Source: Streptomyces fodineus
Lineage (GTDB): Bacteria > Actinomycetota > Actinomycetes > Streptomycetales > Streptomycetaceae
DNA length: 64,000 nt
Assembly: GCF_001735805.1 (NCBI RefSeq)
Contig: NZ_CP017248.1
Coordinates: 1,736,001 to 1,800,000 of the forward strand
Direction: 5' to 3'
Shown here: positions 10,801 to 19,078 of the stretch, piece after piece
Layout of the letters: each line of letters begins with the position of its first letter
Numbering within the stretch: the stretch's first letter is position 1
Program-made: the position numbers and the translations under genes
Notes under the pieces: model-generated
Told to the model about the DNA's origin: nothing
The model's database searches: none
The model's input: the letters and a program-made list of their open reading frames with translations, nothing else

Positions 10801-13800
10801 GAGCAGCGGCGTCCCGACACCGCGGCCCGCGGCCAGCGCCAGCTCCACCAGTGTCGTGGTGGGCGCGACGGGGAGGCCGAAGGCGGCGTGGTCGCGGAGC
10901 CAGGGCTGGGAGTCGTGGGACAGGCGGCCGGTGAGCACCCACTCGTCCCGGTCGGCGAGTTGCACGCCCGCCGTCAGAACCGGGTGCTCGACGCGCCCGA
11001 GCCCGGAGCCGGCCGGGTCACCGGCGACCGGCCGCGCGCTCGGCCAGTACCGCTTGCGCTGGAAGGCGTAGGTGGGCAGCGGGCCCCGCTGGGCGCCGGA
11101 GCCGGCGAAGCACGCGCCCCAGTCGACCTTCACCCCGGCGAGGTGCGCCTCCGCCAGGGAGAGCAGGAACCGCTTCATACCGCCCTCGTGACGGCGCAGC
11201 GAGCCGACCACACCGACCCGGCCCGCGCCGGCGGCGGTCTCCTCCATGGCGATCCCCAGCACGGGGTGGGGGGACATCTCCAGGAAGCATCCGGCGGCGT
11301 TGTCGATGAGGGCGCGGATCGCGGGCTCGAAGCCGACCTGGCTGCGCAGGTTCCGGTACCAGTAGGCGGCGTCCATCGACGCCGTGTCGAGGAACCCGCC
11401 CGTCACCGTGGAATAGAACGGCACCCGGCCACTCGACGCCTCCACCGGCGCCAGCGCCTCCAGCAACTCGGCCTCGATCGCCTCGACCTGCGCCGAGTGC
11501 GAGGCATAGTCCACGTTCACCCGGCGCGCCCGCACACCGTCGCGCTCGCAGGCCGCCAACACCTCATCCAGCGCGCCGGGTTCACCCGCGACAACCACCG
11601 CCGCCGGGCCGTTCACCGCCGCCACCGACACCCGACCCGCATACGAGGAGATCAGCTCCTCGACCCGCTCCACCGGCAGCGCCACCGACATCATCCCGCC
11701 GCGCCCGGCCAGCCGGTCACGGACCAACTGGCTACGCACCGCCACAACCCGCGCCGCATCCCGCAACGACAAACCACCCGCCACATACGCAGCAGCGATC
11801 TCACCCTGCGAGTGACCCACCACCGCCGACGGCTCCACACCGAACGACCGCCACAACGCCGCCAGACTCACCATCACCGCGAACAACGCCGGCTGTACGA
11901 CATCCACCCGCTCCAAAGACGGCGCACCCGGCACACCCCGCAGCACACCCTCCAGATCCCACTCCACAAACTCCGCCAGCGCCTCACCACAAGCGGCGAT
12001 CTCAGCCGCGAACACCGGTGAGGAATCGATCAGTTCGACCGCCATGCCCTCCCACTGCGCCCCCTGCCCCGGGAACACGAACACCGGCTTGGCGGTGGTG
12101 GAGGGACGGCCGAAGACCGTCTGCTCGGTCACCTCGCCCACGGCGAAGGCGGCGAGTTCGGCGGTCAGTTCGTCCCGGCCGGCGGCCACGAGCACCGCCT
12201 GGTGGTCCAGCCTGGCGCGCGTGGTCAGCTGGGAGTACCCGATGTCGAGGACCGAGAGTCCGGGGTTGCCCAGCAGGTGCCGCCGCAGCCGCTCGGCCTG
12301 CGTACGCAGGGCCGCCTCGGTGCGCGCGGAGAGCAGCACCGGCGTCACGGCAGGCGGGGCCGCCGTCGCGGTCTCGGCGGCCGGGGTGTCGGCCGGCGCC
12401 TCCTCCAGGATGATGTGCGCGTTGGTGCCGCTCACCCCGAACGACGACACACCGGCACGCCGCGGACGCCCCTCGACGGCCCACTCACGGGCCTCGGTCA
12501 GCAGCTCGACCTCGCCGGTCTGCCAGTCGATGTGCGGGGACGGCGCATCCACGTGCAGGGTCTTCGGCAGTACCCCGTGCCGCATGGCCATCACCATCTT
12601 GATCACACCCGCCACGCCGGACGCGCCCGAGGTGTGGCCGATGTTGGACTTGATCGACCCCAGCCACAGGGGATCCCCGTCACGCTCCCGGCCGTACGTC
12701 GCCAGCAACGCCTGCGCCTCGATCGGGTCACCGAGGACCGTGCCCGTGCCATGGCCCTCCACCGCGTCCACGTCGGACGGCGACAGCCCGGCATTGGCCA
12801 ACGCCTGCCGGATCACCCGCTCCTGGGACGGACCGTTCGGCGCCGTAAGACCGTTGCTCGCACCGTCCTGATTGATCGCCGTGCCACGGATCAGACCCAG
12901 GATCCGCCGACCGTTGCGCCGGGCGTCCGACAACCGCTCCAGTACGACCAGACCCAGGCCGTCGGAGAAACCGGTGCCGTCGGCGGAGGCGGCGTAGGCG
13001 CGGCAACGGCCGTCCGGCGATACCGCTCCCTGCCGGCTGAACTCGGTGAGCGTCACGGGCGTCGTCATCAGCGTCACACCGCCCGCCAGCGCCAGCGAGC
13101 ACTCGCCGCCCCGGAGTGCCTGCGCCGCCAGGTGCAGCGCGACCCCGGAGGAGGAGCAGGCCGTCTCCACCGACACGGCCGGGCCTTCCAGGCCGAGGGT
13201 GTAGGCGATACGGCCGGAGGCGACACTGGACATGGTGCCGGTGACGCGGTAGCCCTCGTACTCGCCGGGCACGAGGAGGCTGTAGTCGGAGCCGGTGATG
13301 CCGACGAAGACACCGGTGTCGGTGCCGCGCAGGGACGTCGGGTCGATCCCGGCGTGTTCCAGGGTTTCCCAGGAGGTCTCCAGCAGCAGGCGCTGCTGGG
13401 GGTCCATGGCCACGGCCTCGCGCGGGCTGATGCCGAAGAACTCGGCGTCGAAGTCGCCCATGCCGGTGAGGAAGCCGCCGCCGCGCGCGTAGGTCGTGCC
13501 GGCCTGCTCGCGGTCCGGGCTGTAGAGCCGCTCCAGGTCCCAGCCGCGGTCGGCGGGCAGGGGGCCGATCACGTCACGGCCGTCGGCCACGAGCTGCCAC
13601 AGGTCTTCGGCCGAGGTGACGCCGCCGGGGTAGCGGCACCCGATGCCGACGATCGCCAGCGGCTCGTCCACCGCCCCGCTCCGCCGCCGCACGGCTGGGA
13701 CAGCGGTCTTGGCCACGCCATCGACCTGCGAGAGCAGCAGCCGCGCGACGGCCACCGGTGTGGGATGGTCGAACACGAGGGTGGCGGGAAGGGGCACGCC

Positions 13801-16800
13801 GGTGCTCCGCGAGAGCCGGTTGCGCAGTTCGACCGCGCTGACGGAGTCGAAGCCGAGCTCCTTGAAGGCGCGTTCGCCGTCCACCTCGTCGGCGGAGGCG
13901 TGGCCGAGCACGGACGCCGCCTGCGCCGTGACCAGTTCGAGTACGACGTGCTCCCGCTCGGCTTCCGGCACCTCGGCCAGGCGCCGGGCCAGGGAGCCGC
14001 CGGATGCCGCGCGCCGGGCGGGCACCCGGACGAGACCGCGCAGCGCGGCGGGCAGCAGTCCGGCCCTGGCCTGCTCCCGCAGGACGGCAGGATCGAGCTC
14101 GACGGGAGCGAGCAGCGGCTCGTCGGCGGCGAGAGCGTGGTCGAACAGTTCGAGGCCCAGCTCGGTGGGCAGCGGGCGGATTCCGGCTTGCGCCACGAGG
14201 ACGGGGCCGGGCGCGCCGGTGTCGGTGCCGCCTCGGCCGTCGGCCCAGAGCCCCCAGGCGAGCGCGGTGGCGGGCAGCCCGGCCGAGCGGCGGCCGTTCA
14301 CCAGCGCCGCCAGGGCCGCGTCCGCCGCGGAGGTGGCCGCCTGGCCGGGGATGCCGACCAGCCCCGCGTAGGACGAGAACAGCACGAAGGCGGAGAGGTC
14401 CGCGCCCGCGGTCAGCTCGTGCAGGTGCCAGGCCGTGTCGACCGTGGCCCGCAGTACCGTCTCCAGCCCCTCGTCGGAGAGGGTCTCGATCAGGCCGGCG
14501 GCGGGCTCGCCCGCCGCGTGCACGACCGCGGTCAGGGGGCTCTCCAGGGAGCCGAGCAGCGCGGCCAGTTGGCCCCGGTCGGTGACGTCACAGGGCTCGA
14601 CGCGCACGCGCGCGCCGAGGAACGCCAGGTCGGCGGTGAGCCGGTCGGCCTCGCCCGACGCGGCGGCCAGCACCACGTGGCGGGCGCCGCGGCGCGCGAC
14701 GAGGTGCTCGGCGAACACCGCGCCGAGGGCACCGGTGATCAGCACGGTGCCGTCGGGGTCGATGGGCTGGTGCCGGTCCGCGGCCCCGCCGGGCAGTCGG
14801 GCCAGCCGGGGGGCCAGCACCCGGCCCTCGCGCACGGCGAGCTGCGGCTCGTCCAGAGCGAGCAGCGCACCCCACTCCTGCTCCCCGTCGGCGTCCACGA
14901 GCAGGAGGCGGCCGGGGTGCTCGGACTGCGCGGCGCGTGCGACGCCCCACACGGCGGCCTGCCCGGGGTCGGGGACCTCGTCCCCGACCGCCACCGCGCC
15001 GCGCGTGACCACGACGAGCGTGGCCTCGCCCAGCGGTTCGGCGGCGAGCCACTGCCGTATCAGCGACACGGCCCGCGCGGCCGCGTCACGCACCGCCGAG
15101 GGCGTGTGGCCGGCGGGGGTGTCGATCGCCGCCAGAACCGCCTGCGGGACGGGCGCGCCGTCGGCGACGGCTCGGCCGAGCGCGGCCAGGTCGGGATGGC
15201 GGTCGGCCGCCGCGGTGACCTCGCCCAGCGCGGCGAGCCGCACCGGCTTCGCCGCACCGGCGGTGACCGGGGCCCAGTCCAGGCGGAAGAGAGAGTTCTG
15301 TCCGTGGCGCGGCTGACCGAACCGGGCCGGGTCGGCGGCCCGTACGGTGATCCGGTCGACGTGCGCCACGGGTGCGCCGTCGGCCTCGAAGACGTCGAGC
15401 CGCAGCACACCGTCGGCGGCCGTGCCGAGGCGTGCCCGCGCCTGGGAGACCTTGTCGCCCGCCAGGCGCACGCCCGACCAGGACACGGCCGACGCCGCCG
15501 ATCGGGCATCGGGCCGGTGGGCGGTGTGCAGCGCGGACTCGAGCAGAGCCGGGTGGATCGCGTAACCGCCGGGCTCCGTGCCGTCGGGCAGCGCGAGTTC
15601 GGCGTACACCTCGTCGCCGAGCTGCCATGCGGACTGCGCGCACTGCAGCAACGCACCGCAGTCCAGGCCGAGTTCGGCCAGGGCGGCGTACAGGGAGTCC
15701 ACCGGCACCGGCTGCGCCCCGGCGGGCGGCCACTCGCCCAGCGGGGCGGACGACGGCTCGGCGCCGGGGGCGATTCGGCCGCGCGCGTGGCAGACGGGCT
15801 CGGTGGACTGCTCGTCGCCGGTGTCCGGCCGCGAGTAGACCGCCACCTCACGGCGGCCGTCGGCGTCGGCCCGGCCGAGGGTGACCTGGACCCGTACCGC
15901 GTCGTCGTCCAGGACCAGCGGGGCGTCGAGGTCCAGCCCGTCGATCAGGTCGCAGCCCACGTGCCGGCCCGCGGACAGGACCAGCTCCACCAGCGCGGCG
16001 CCGGGCAGGCTGACCGTGCCGAACAGGGCATGGTCACGGGCCCAGGGCTGGCCCTGGTGGGAGACACGGCCGGTGAAGACCCACTCGTCGCGGTCACCCA
16101 CCCGCACCGCCGCCGCCAGAATCGGGTGCTCGACGCGGCCGAGGCCGACCGCGGAGGCATCGGCGAGGCCGGTGGCGTCCAGCCAATAGCGTTTGTGCTG
16201 GAAGGCGTAGGTGGGCAGGGCAACCCGCTCGGCCCCGGAGCCCGCGAAGCAGGCGGCCCAGTCGACCTTCACCCCGGCCGCGTGCGCCTCCCCCAGCGAG
16301 AGCATGAACCGGGCGAGACCCCCCTCACCGCGGCGCAGGGATCCGACGACTCCGACGCGGTTGTCCGTGCCGTGGGCGGCAACGGTCTCCTCCACGGCCA
16401 TGGCGAGCACGGGGTGGGGGGACATCTCCAGGAAGCATCCGGCGGCGTTGTCAATGAGGGCGCGGATCGCGGGCTCGAAGCCGACCTGGCTGCGCAGGTT
16501 CCGGTACCAGTAGGCGGCGTCCATCGACGCCGTGTCGAGGAACCCGCCCGTCACCGTGGAATAGAACGGCACCCGGCCACTCGACGCCTCCACCGGCGCC
16601 AGCGCCTCCAGCAACTCGGCCTCGATCGCCTCGACCTGCGCCGAGTGCGAGGCATAGTCCACGTTCACCCGGCGCGCCCGCACACCGTCGCGCTCGCAGG
16701 CCGCCAACACCTCATCCAGCGCGCCGGGTTCACCCGCGACAACCACCGCCGCCGGGCCGTTCACCGCCGCCACCGACACCCGACCCGCATACGAGGAGAT

Positions 16801-18921
16801 CAGTTCCTCGACCCGTTCCTTGGGCAGCGCGACCGACATCATCCCGCCATGCCCGGCCAGCCGGTCACGGACCAACTGACTGCGCACCGCCACAACCCGC
16901 GCCGCATCCCGCAACGACAAACCACCCGCCACATACGCAGCAGCGATCTCACCCTGCGAGTGACCCACCACCGCCGACGGCTCCACACCGAACGACCGCC
17001 ACAACGCCGCCAGACTCACCATCACCGCGAACAACGCCGGCTGTACGACATCCACCCGCTCCAAAGACGGCGCACCCGGCACACCCCGCAGCACACCCTC
17101 CAGATCCCACTCCACAAACTCCGCCAGCGCCTCACCACAAGCGGCGATCTCAGCCGCGAACACCGGTGAGGAATCGATCAGTTCGACCGCCATGCCCTCC
17201 CACTGCGCCCCCTGCCCCGGGAACACGAACACCGGCTTCACCGTGGAGACGGCCCGGCCCTCGACAACCTGCGGCGACGGCTCACCCACCGCCAGCGCGG
17301 CCAGCCCGGACAGCAACTGGTCACGGTCGCCGGCCGCCACCACACCCCGGTACTCCAAGTGAGCCCGCGTGACAGCCGCGGAGAAACCCAGATCGGCCGC
17401 AGACAACTCCGGCCGCGCCAGCACATGAACACGCAACCGGTCCGCCTGCGCCCGCAGCGCCGCCACCGTCCGCCCGGACACCGTCACCGGCACCACCGGC
17501 ATCACAGCCGCCCCACGCCCCTCGGACGACTCCTCGACCGGCGCCTCCTCCAGGATGATGTGCGCGTTCGTACCACTCACCCCGAACGACGACACACCCG
17601 CACGGCGGGGTCGGCCGTGGCCGGTCCACTCCCTGGCCTCGGTCAACAGCTCGACCTCGCCGGTCTGCCAGTCGATGTGCGGGGACGGCGCATCCACGTG
17701 CAAGGTCGGCGGCAGCACCCCGTGCCGCATCGCCATCACCATCTTGATCACACCCGCCACACCGGCGGCCAGGGAGGTGTGGCCGATGTTGGACTTGATC
17801 GACCCCAGCCACAGGGGATCCCCGTCACGCTCCCGGCCGTAGGTCGCCAGCAACGCCTGCGCCTCGATCGGGTCACCGAGGACCGTGCCGGTGCCATGGC
17901 CCTCCACCGCGTCCACGTCGGACGGCGACAGCCCGGCATTGGCCAACGCCTGCCGGATCACCCGCTCCTGGGACGGACCGTTCGGCGCCGTAAGACCGTT
18001 GCTCGCACCGTCCTGGTTCACCGCGCTGCCCCGGATCAGACCGAGGATGCGCCGGCCCTTGCGCTGCGCGTCCGACAACCGCTCCAGTACGACCAGACCC
18101 AGCCCATCGGAAAAGCCCGTGCCGTTGGCGGAAGCGGCGTAGGCGCGGCAACGGCCGTCCGGCGAGACCGCCTGCTGGCGGCTGAACTCGGCCAGCAGGA
18201 ACGGCCCGGACATGACCGTCACACCGCCGACGAGCGCCATGGAGCACTCGCCCGCTCGCAGGGCCTGCGTCGCCATGTGCAGGGCGACCGCGGAGGAGGA
18301 GCAGGCCGTGTCCACGGACACCGCGGGCCCTTCAAGGCCGAACACATAGGAAATACGGCCGGAGGACACACTGGCCGCCCCGCCGGTCAGCTGGAAGCCC
18401 TCGATCTGCGGCAGGCTGCCAGGCGGCACCGTGCAGTAGTCGGTCGTACCGACACCACAGAAGACACCGGTGTTGCTCCCGCGCAGCGAGGTGGGGTCGA
18501 TTCCCGCGTCCTCGAACGCCTCCCACGACGCCTCCAGCAGCAGACGCTGCTGCGGGTCCATCGCCAGCGCCTCGCGCGGGCTGATCCCGAAGAACTCCGC
18601 GTCGAACTCGGCGATGTCGTCGAGGAAGCCGCCGCCGCTGGTGGACACGGCGCCGGGCCGGCGCATGCTCGGGTCGTAGAGCCGCTCCAGGTCCCAGCCC
18701 CGGTCGGCGGGCAGCCCCGTGATGGCGTCGCGCCCCGACGCGACGAGCTCCCACAGTTCGTCGGGAGAGGTGACGCCGCCCGGGTAGCGGCAGCTCATGC
18801 CGACGATCGCCAGCGGTTCGCCGGCCTGTGCGAGCAGCCGCTTGTTGAGCTGACGGAGCCTGTCGGTCTCCTTGAGGGATTTCCGGAGCGCCTCGATGAG
18901 CTGGTTCTGATCGGTGGCCAT
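7816..18921 (-). CDS. Type I PKS gene F: two non-reducing methylmalonyl modules and terminal TE
   Basis: The last two extension steps and chain release (3,701 aa). Order: docking coil (1-35), KS (Cys207), AT (Ser655, YASH), DH-like, KR-like, ACP (Ser1693); KS (Cys1922, in ETACSSS), AT (Ser2371, YASH), DH-like, KR-like, ACP (Ser3379), TE (Ser3564 in GYSMGG, His3680). Both ATs look methylmalonyl specific. Both DHs keep the HxxxGxxxxP His (964, 2678), but the catalytic Asp of HPALxD is Glu (1128, 2841). In the first KR the glycine-rich NADPH loop is shortened and the active Tyr is lost (QAATSAAD replaces NYAAAN). The second KR is more decayed. Two consecutive ketones are therefore predicted. The start at 18921 has GAAGGA 6 nt upstream. 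The stop overlaps ATG 7819 as ATGA. Confidence 0.96.
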   Translation of the reverse strand: MATDQNQLIEALRKSLKETDRLRQLNKRLLAQAGEPLAIVGMSCRYPGGVTSPDELWELVASGRDAITGLPADRGWDLERLYDPSMRRPGAVSTSGGGFLDDIAEFDAEFFGISPREALAMDPQQRLLLEASWEAFEDAGIDPTSLRGSNTGVFCGVGTTDYCTVPPGSLPQIEGFQLTGGAASVSSGRISYVFGLEGPAVSVDTACSSSAVALHMATQALRAGECSMALVGGVTVMSGPFLLAEFSRQQAVSPDGRCRAYAASANGTGFSDGLGLVVLERLSDAQRKGRRILGLIRGSAVNQDGASNGLTAPNGPSQERVIRQALANAGLSPSDVDAVEGHGTGTVLGDPIEAQALLATYGRERDGDPLWLGSIKSNIGHTSLAAGVAGVIKMVMAMRHGVLPPTLHVDAPSPHIDWQTGEVELLTEAREWTGHGRPRRAGVSSFGVSGTNAHIILEEAPVEESSEGRGAAVMPVVPVTVSGRTVAALRAQADRLRVHVLARPELSAADLGFSAAVTRAHLEYRGVVAAGDRDQLLSGLAALAVGEPSPQVVEGRAVSTVKPVFVFPGQGAQWEGMAVELIDSSPVFAAEIAACGEALAEFVEWDLEGVLRGVPGAPSLERVDVVQPALFAVMVSLAALWRSFGVEPSAVVGHSQGEIAAAYVAGGLSLRDAARVVAVRSQLVRDRLAGHGGMMSVALPKERVEELISSYAGRVSVAAVNGPAAVVVAGEPGALDEVLAACERDGVRARRVNVDYASHSAQVEAIEAELLEALAPVEASSGRVPFYSTVTGGFLDTASMDAAYWYRNLRSQVGFEPAIRALIDNAAGCFLEMSPHPVLAMAVEETVAAHGTDNRVGVVGSLRRGEGGLARFMLSLGEAHAAGVKVDWAACFAGSGAERVALPTYAFQHKRYWLDATGLADASAVGLGRVEHPILAAAVRVGDRDEWVFTGRVSHQGQPWARDHALFGTVSLPGAALVELVLSAGRHVGCDLIDGLDLDAPLVLDDDAVRVQVTLGRADADGRREVAVYSRPDTGDEQSTEPVCHARGRIAPGAEPSSAPLGEWPPAGAQPVPVDSLYAALAELGLDCGALLQCAQSAWQLGDEVYAELALPDGTEPGGYAIHPALLESALHTAHRPDARSAASAVSWSGVRLAGDKVSQARARLGTAADGVLRLDVFEADGAPVAHVDRITVRAADPARFGQPRHGQNSLFRLDWAPVTAGAAKPVRLAALGEVTAAADRHPDLAALGRAVADGAPVPQAVLAAIDTPAGHTPSAVRDAAARAVSLIRQWLAAEPLGEATLVVVTRGAVAVGDEVPDPGQAAVWGVARAAQSEHPGRLLLVDADGEQEWGALLALDEPQLAVREGRVLAPRLARLPGGAADRHQPIDPDGTVLITGALGAVFAEHLVARRGARHVVLAAASGEADRLTADLAFLGARVRVEPCDVTDRGQLAALLGSLESPLTAVVHAAGEPAAGLIETLSDEGLETVLRATVDTAWHLHELTAGADLSAFVLFSSYAGLVGIPGQAATSAADAALAALVNGRRSAGLPATALAWGLWADGRGGTDTGAPGPVLVAQAGIRPLPTELGLELFDHALAADEPLLAPVELDPAVLREQARAGLLPAALRGLVRVPARRAASGGSLARRLAEVPEAEREHVVLELVTAQAASVLGHASADEVDGERAFKELGFDSVSAVELRNRLSRSTGVPLPATLVFDHPTPVAVARLLLSQVDGVAKTAVPAVRRRSGAVDEPLAIVGIGCRYPGGVTSAEDLWQLVADGRDVIGPLPADRGWDLERLYSPDREQAGTTYARGGGFLTGMGDFDAEFFGISPREAVAMDPQQRLLLETSWETLEHAGIDPTSLRGTDTGVFVGITGSDYSLLVPGEYEGYRVTGTMSSVASGRIAYTLGLEGPAVSVETACSSSGVALHLAAQALRGGECSLALAGGVTLMTTPVTLTEFSRQGAVSPDGRCRAYAASADGTGFSDGLGLVVLERLSDARRNGRRILGLIRGTAINQDGASNGLTAPNGPSQERVIRQALANAGLSPSDVDAVEGHGTGTVLGDPIEAQALLATYGRERDGDPLWLGSIKSNIGHTSGASGVAGVIKMVMAMRHGVLPKTLHVDAPSPHIDWQTGEVELLTEAREWAVEGRPRRAGVSSFGVSGTNAHIILEEAPADTPAAETATAAPPAVTPVLLSARTEAALRTQAERLRRHLLGNPGLSVLDIGYSQLTTRARLDHQAVLVAAGRDELTAELAAFAVGEVTEQTVFGRPSTTAKPVFVFPGQGAQWEGMAVELIDSSPVFAAEIAACGEALAEFVEWDLEGVLRGVPGAPSLERVDVVQPALFAVMVSLAALWRSFGVEPSAVVGHSQGEIAAAYVAGGLSLRDAARVVAVRSQLVRDRLAGRGGMMSVALPVERVEELISSYAGRVSVAAVNGPAAVVVAGEPGALDEVLAACERDGVRARRVNVDYASHSAQVEAIEAELLEALAPVEASSGRVPFYSTVTGGFLDTASMDAAYWYRNLRSQVGFEPAIRALIDNAAGCFLEMSPHPVLGIAMEETAAGAGRVGVVGSLRRHEGGMKRFLLSLAEAHLAGVKVDWGACFAGSGAQRGPLPTYAFQRKRYWPSARPVAGDPAGSGLGRVEHPVLTAGVQLADRDEWVLTGRLSHDSQPWLRDHAAFGLPVAPTTTLVELALAAGRGVGTPLLDEMMFEAPLLLPDGAALQIQAIVGAPGADGRRSVSLHSRPDGDQRAESVRHCTGRLAPDTEPAAGWAGQWPPAGAEPVPVDSLYAALAELGLDCGPALHGVRALWRSGSEVYAELALPEDIGAASFGVHPALFESALHSGQLGFTGQGAAMLPVSWSGVRLAAPGVGGGRARVVVEGDTLRLDVFDADGGLVLGVDRVAFQEADPAHLEELRRGQSALYRVDWVPVPAGAATPVRLAALGGAAGAVTDRYADLAELERAVDGGAAAPQAVLAPIATPAGDDPSAVRAAADEAAALVRRWTDRERAGDPVLVVATRRAVAVRDGEVPDPAQAAVRAVLRAAQSGYPGRFLVVDVDEDAEPDWGAVLGADEPQLALRAGQLLAPRLAPVPAGSAGRDGVWDPDGTVLITGGLTPRGAALARHLAAHHGVRNLLLLGEPCAAADALVGQLAELGARARVEAPDPGRLATVVGSLDRPLTAVVHAAGGPGGLELAWRLHTLTERAGLSAFVVFGSFRSLAGGPAEDPAAEAAGEALVRARRAAGLAGTVLAWGPWESDAASPGTAELSVERALELFDQALAVDAALVAPVVPDLAALRAQALDRTLPALLRGLVRLPAKPEAGGGSLAQRLTGVLDADRERIVLELVAAHVAAVLGHTADDRIDAERRLKELGMDSMSAVQLRNRLAQATGLRLPVSFVFEHPTPAELARQLLKRVGSGAPAAGAPEPAAETIGVRLRQAAASGTMPEALRHLVAAASEGPAFASAAELPDTGGRLAQLACGPGRVKIVCVPSYVYVVGSGQEQFMRLADRFEGVRDVYVCSLPGFGTGLAPQSREVALEVLDDAIRAAVGDAPFVLVGYSMGGAVARALAGRLESRGAALAGVALIDTLAFDGDGGGGAFAALLSGILDQERREISIDDAGWLSMGAYLRLFTGLPPQTVAARTLMIRAAEPLGAAAPDGPRWEDTDEHADVAADHFALIGAAAADTADAIERWIEP
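11277..12080 (-). repeat. Methylmalonyl-AT block, copy in gene F module 2
   Basis: Most of this stretch matches, at nucleotide level, the AT of the other gene F module (16437-17239), with scattered differences concentrated around 11664-11740. The same block recurs in genes D and B. It contains the GHSQGE and YASH motifs. Confidence 0.8.
16883..17604 (-). repeat. 722-bp AT/KS-linker block identical to gene D module 2
   Basis: By eye this is identical base for base to 28912-29633. The identity covers the N-terminal half of the methylmalonyl AT and the KS-AT linker and runs up to the end of the KS. Both edges are abrupt, at 16882 and 17605. Confidence 0.85.
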
Positions 18922-18923
18922 GT

Positions 18924-19058
18924 CTATTCCTTCGTCTCCAAGCTCATTGCGGCGACGGCGTGCTCTCGTGCGGTCATGCGAGGTCCGCTCGCGATGGCGG
19001 TCATCCGAGGTCCGCTCGCCATGGCAGTCATGCGAGGTCCTCTTGCCATGGCGGTCAT
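18924..19058 (-). CDS. Possible 44-aa peptide spanning the E/F gap, made of 9-residue repeats
   Basis: The ATG at 19058 overlaps the stop of PKS gene E as ATGA. The frame then reads three 9-residue repeats ([27 protein letters not shown]) and a tail ending MSLETKE. It stops two bases before the ATG of gene F, inside the spacer after that gene's ribosome binding site. No function is known. It could be a translated bridge that carries ribosomes from E to F, or simply a chance frame in tandem repeats whose 27-bp length keeps any frame open. I cannot tell which from sequence alone. Confidence 0.25.
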   Translation of the reverse strand: MTAMARGPRMTAMASGPRMTAIASGPRMTAREHAVAAMSLETKE

Positions 19059-19078
19059 GCCAGGTCCTCTTCGGCCAT
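18971..19078. repeat. Four tandem copies of a 27-bp unit between PKS genes E and F
   Basis: Units begin at 18971, 18998, 19025 and 19052, each starting with CGGTCAT or a one-base variant. The fourth is degenerate at its end and contains the last codons and stop of gene E, so the array looks like duplication of that gene end. It fills most of the 133-nt E/F gap, the only long gap among the five stacked PKS genes. Confidence 0.9.

Noticed and set aside
18971..19078. Possible CRISPR array at the 27-bp repeats
   Set aside because: The units are directly abutting, with no spacers and no cas genes in the window.
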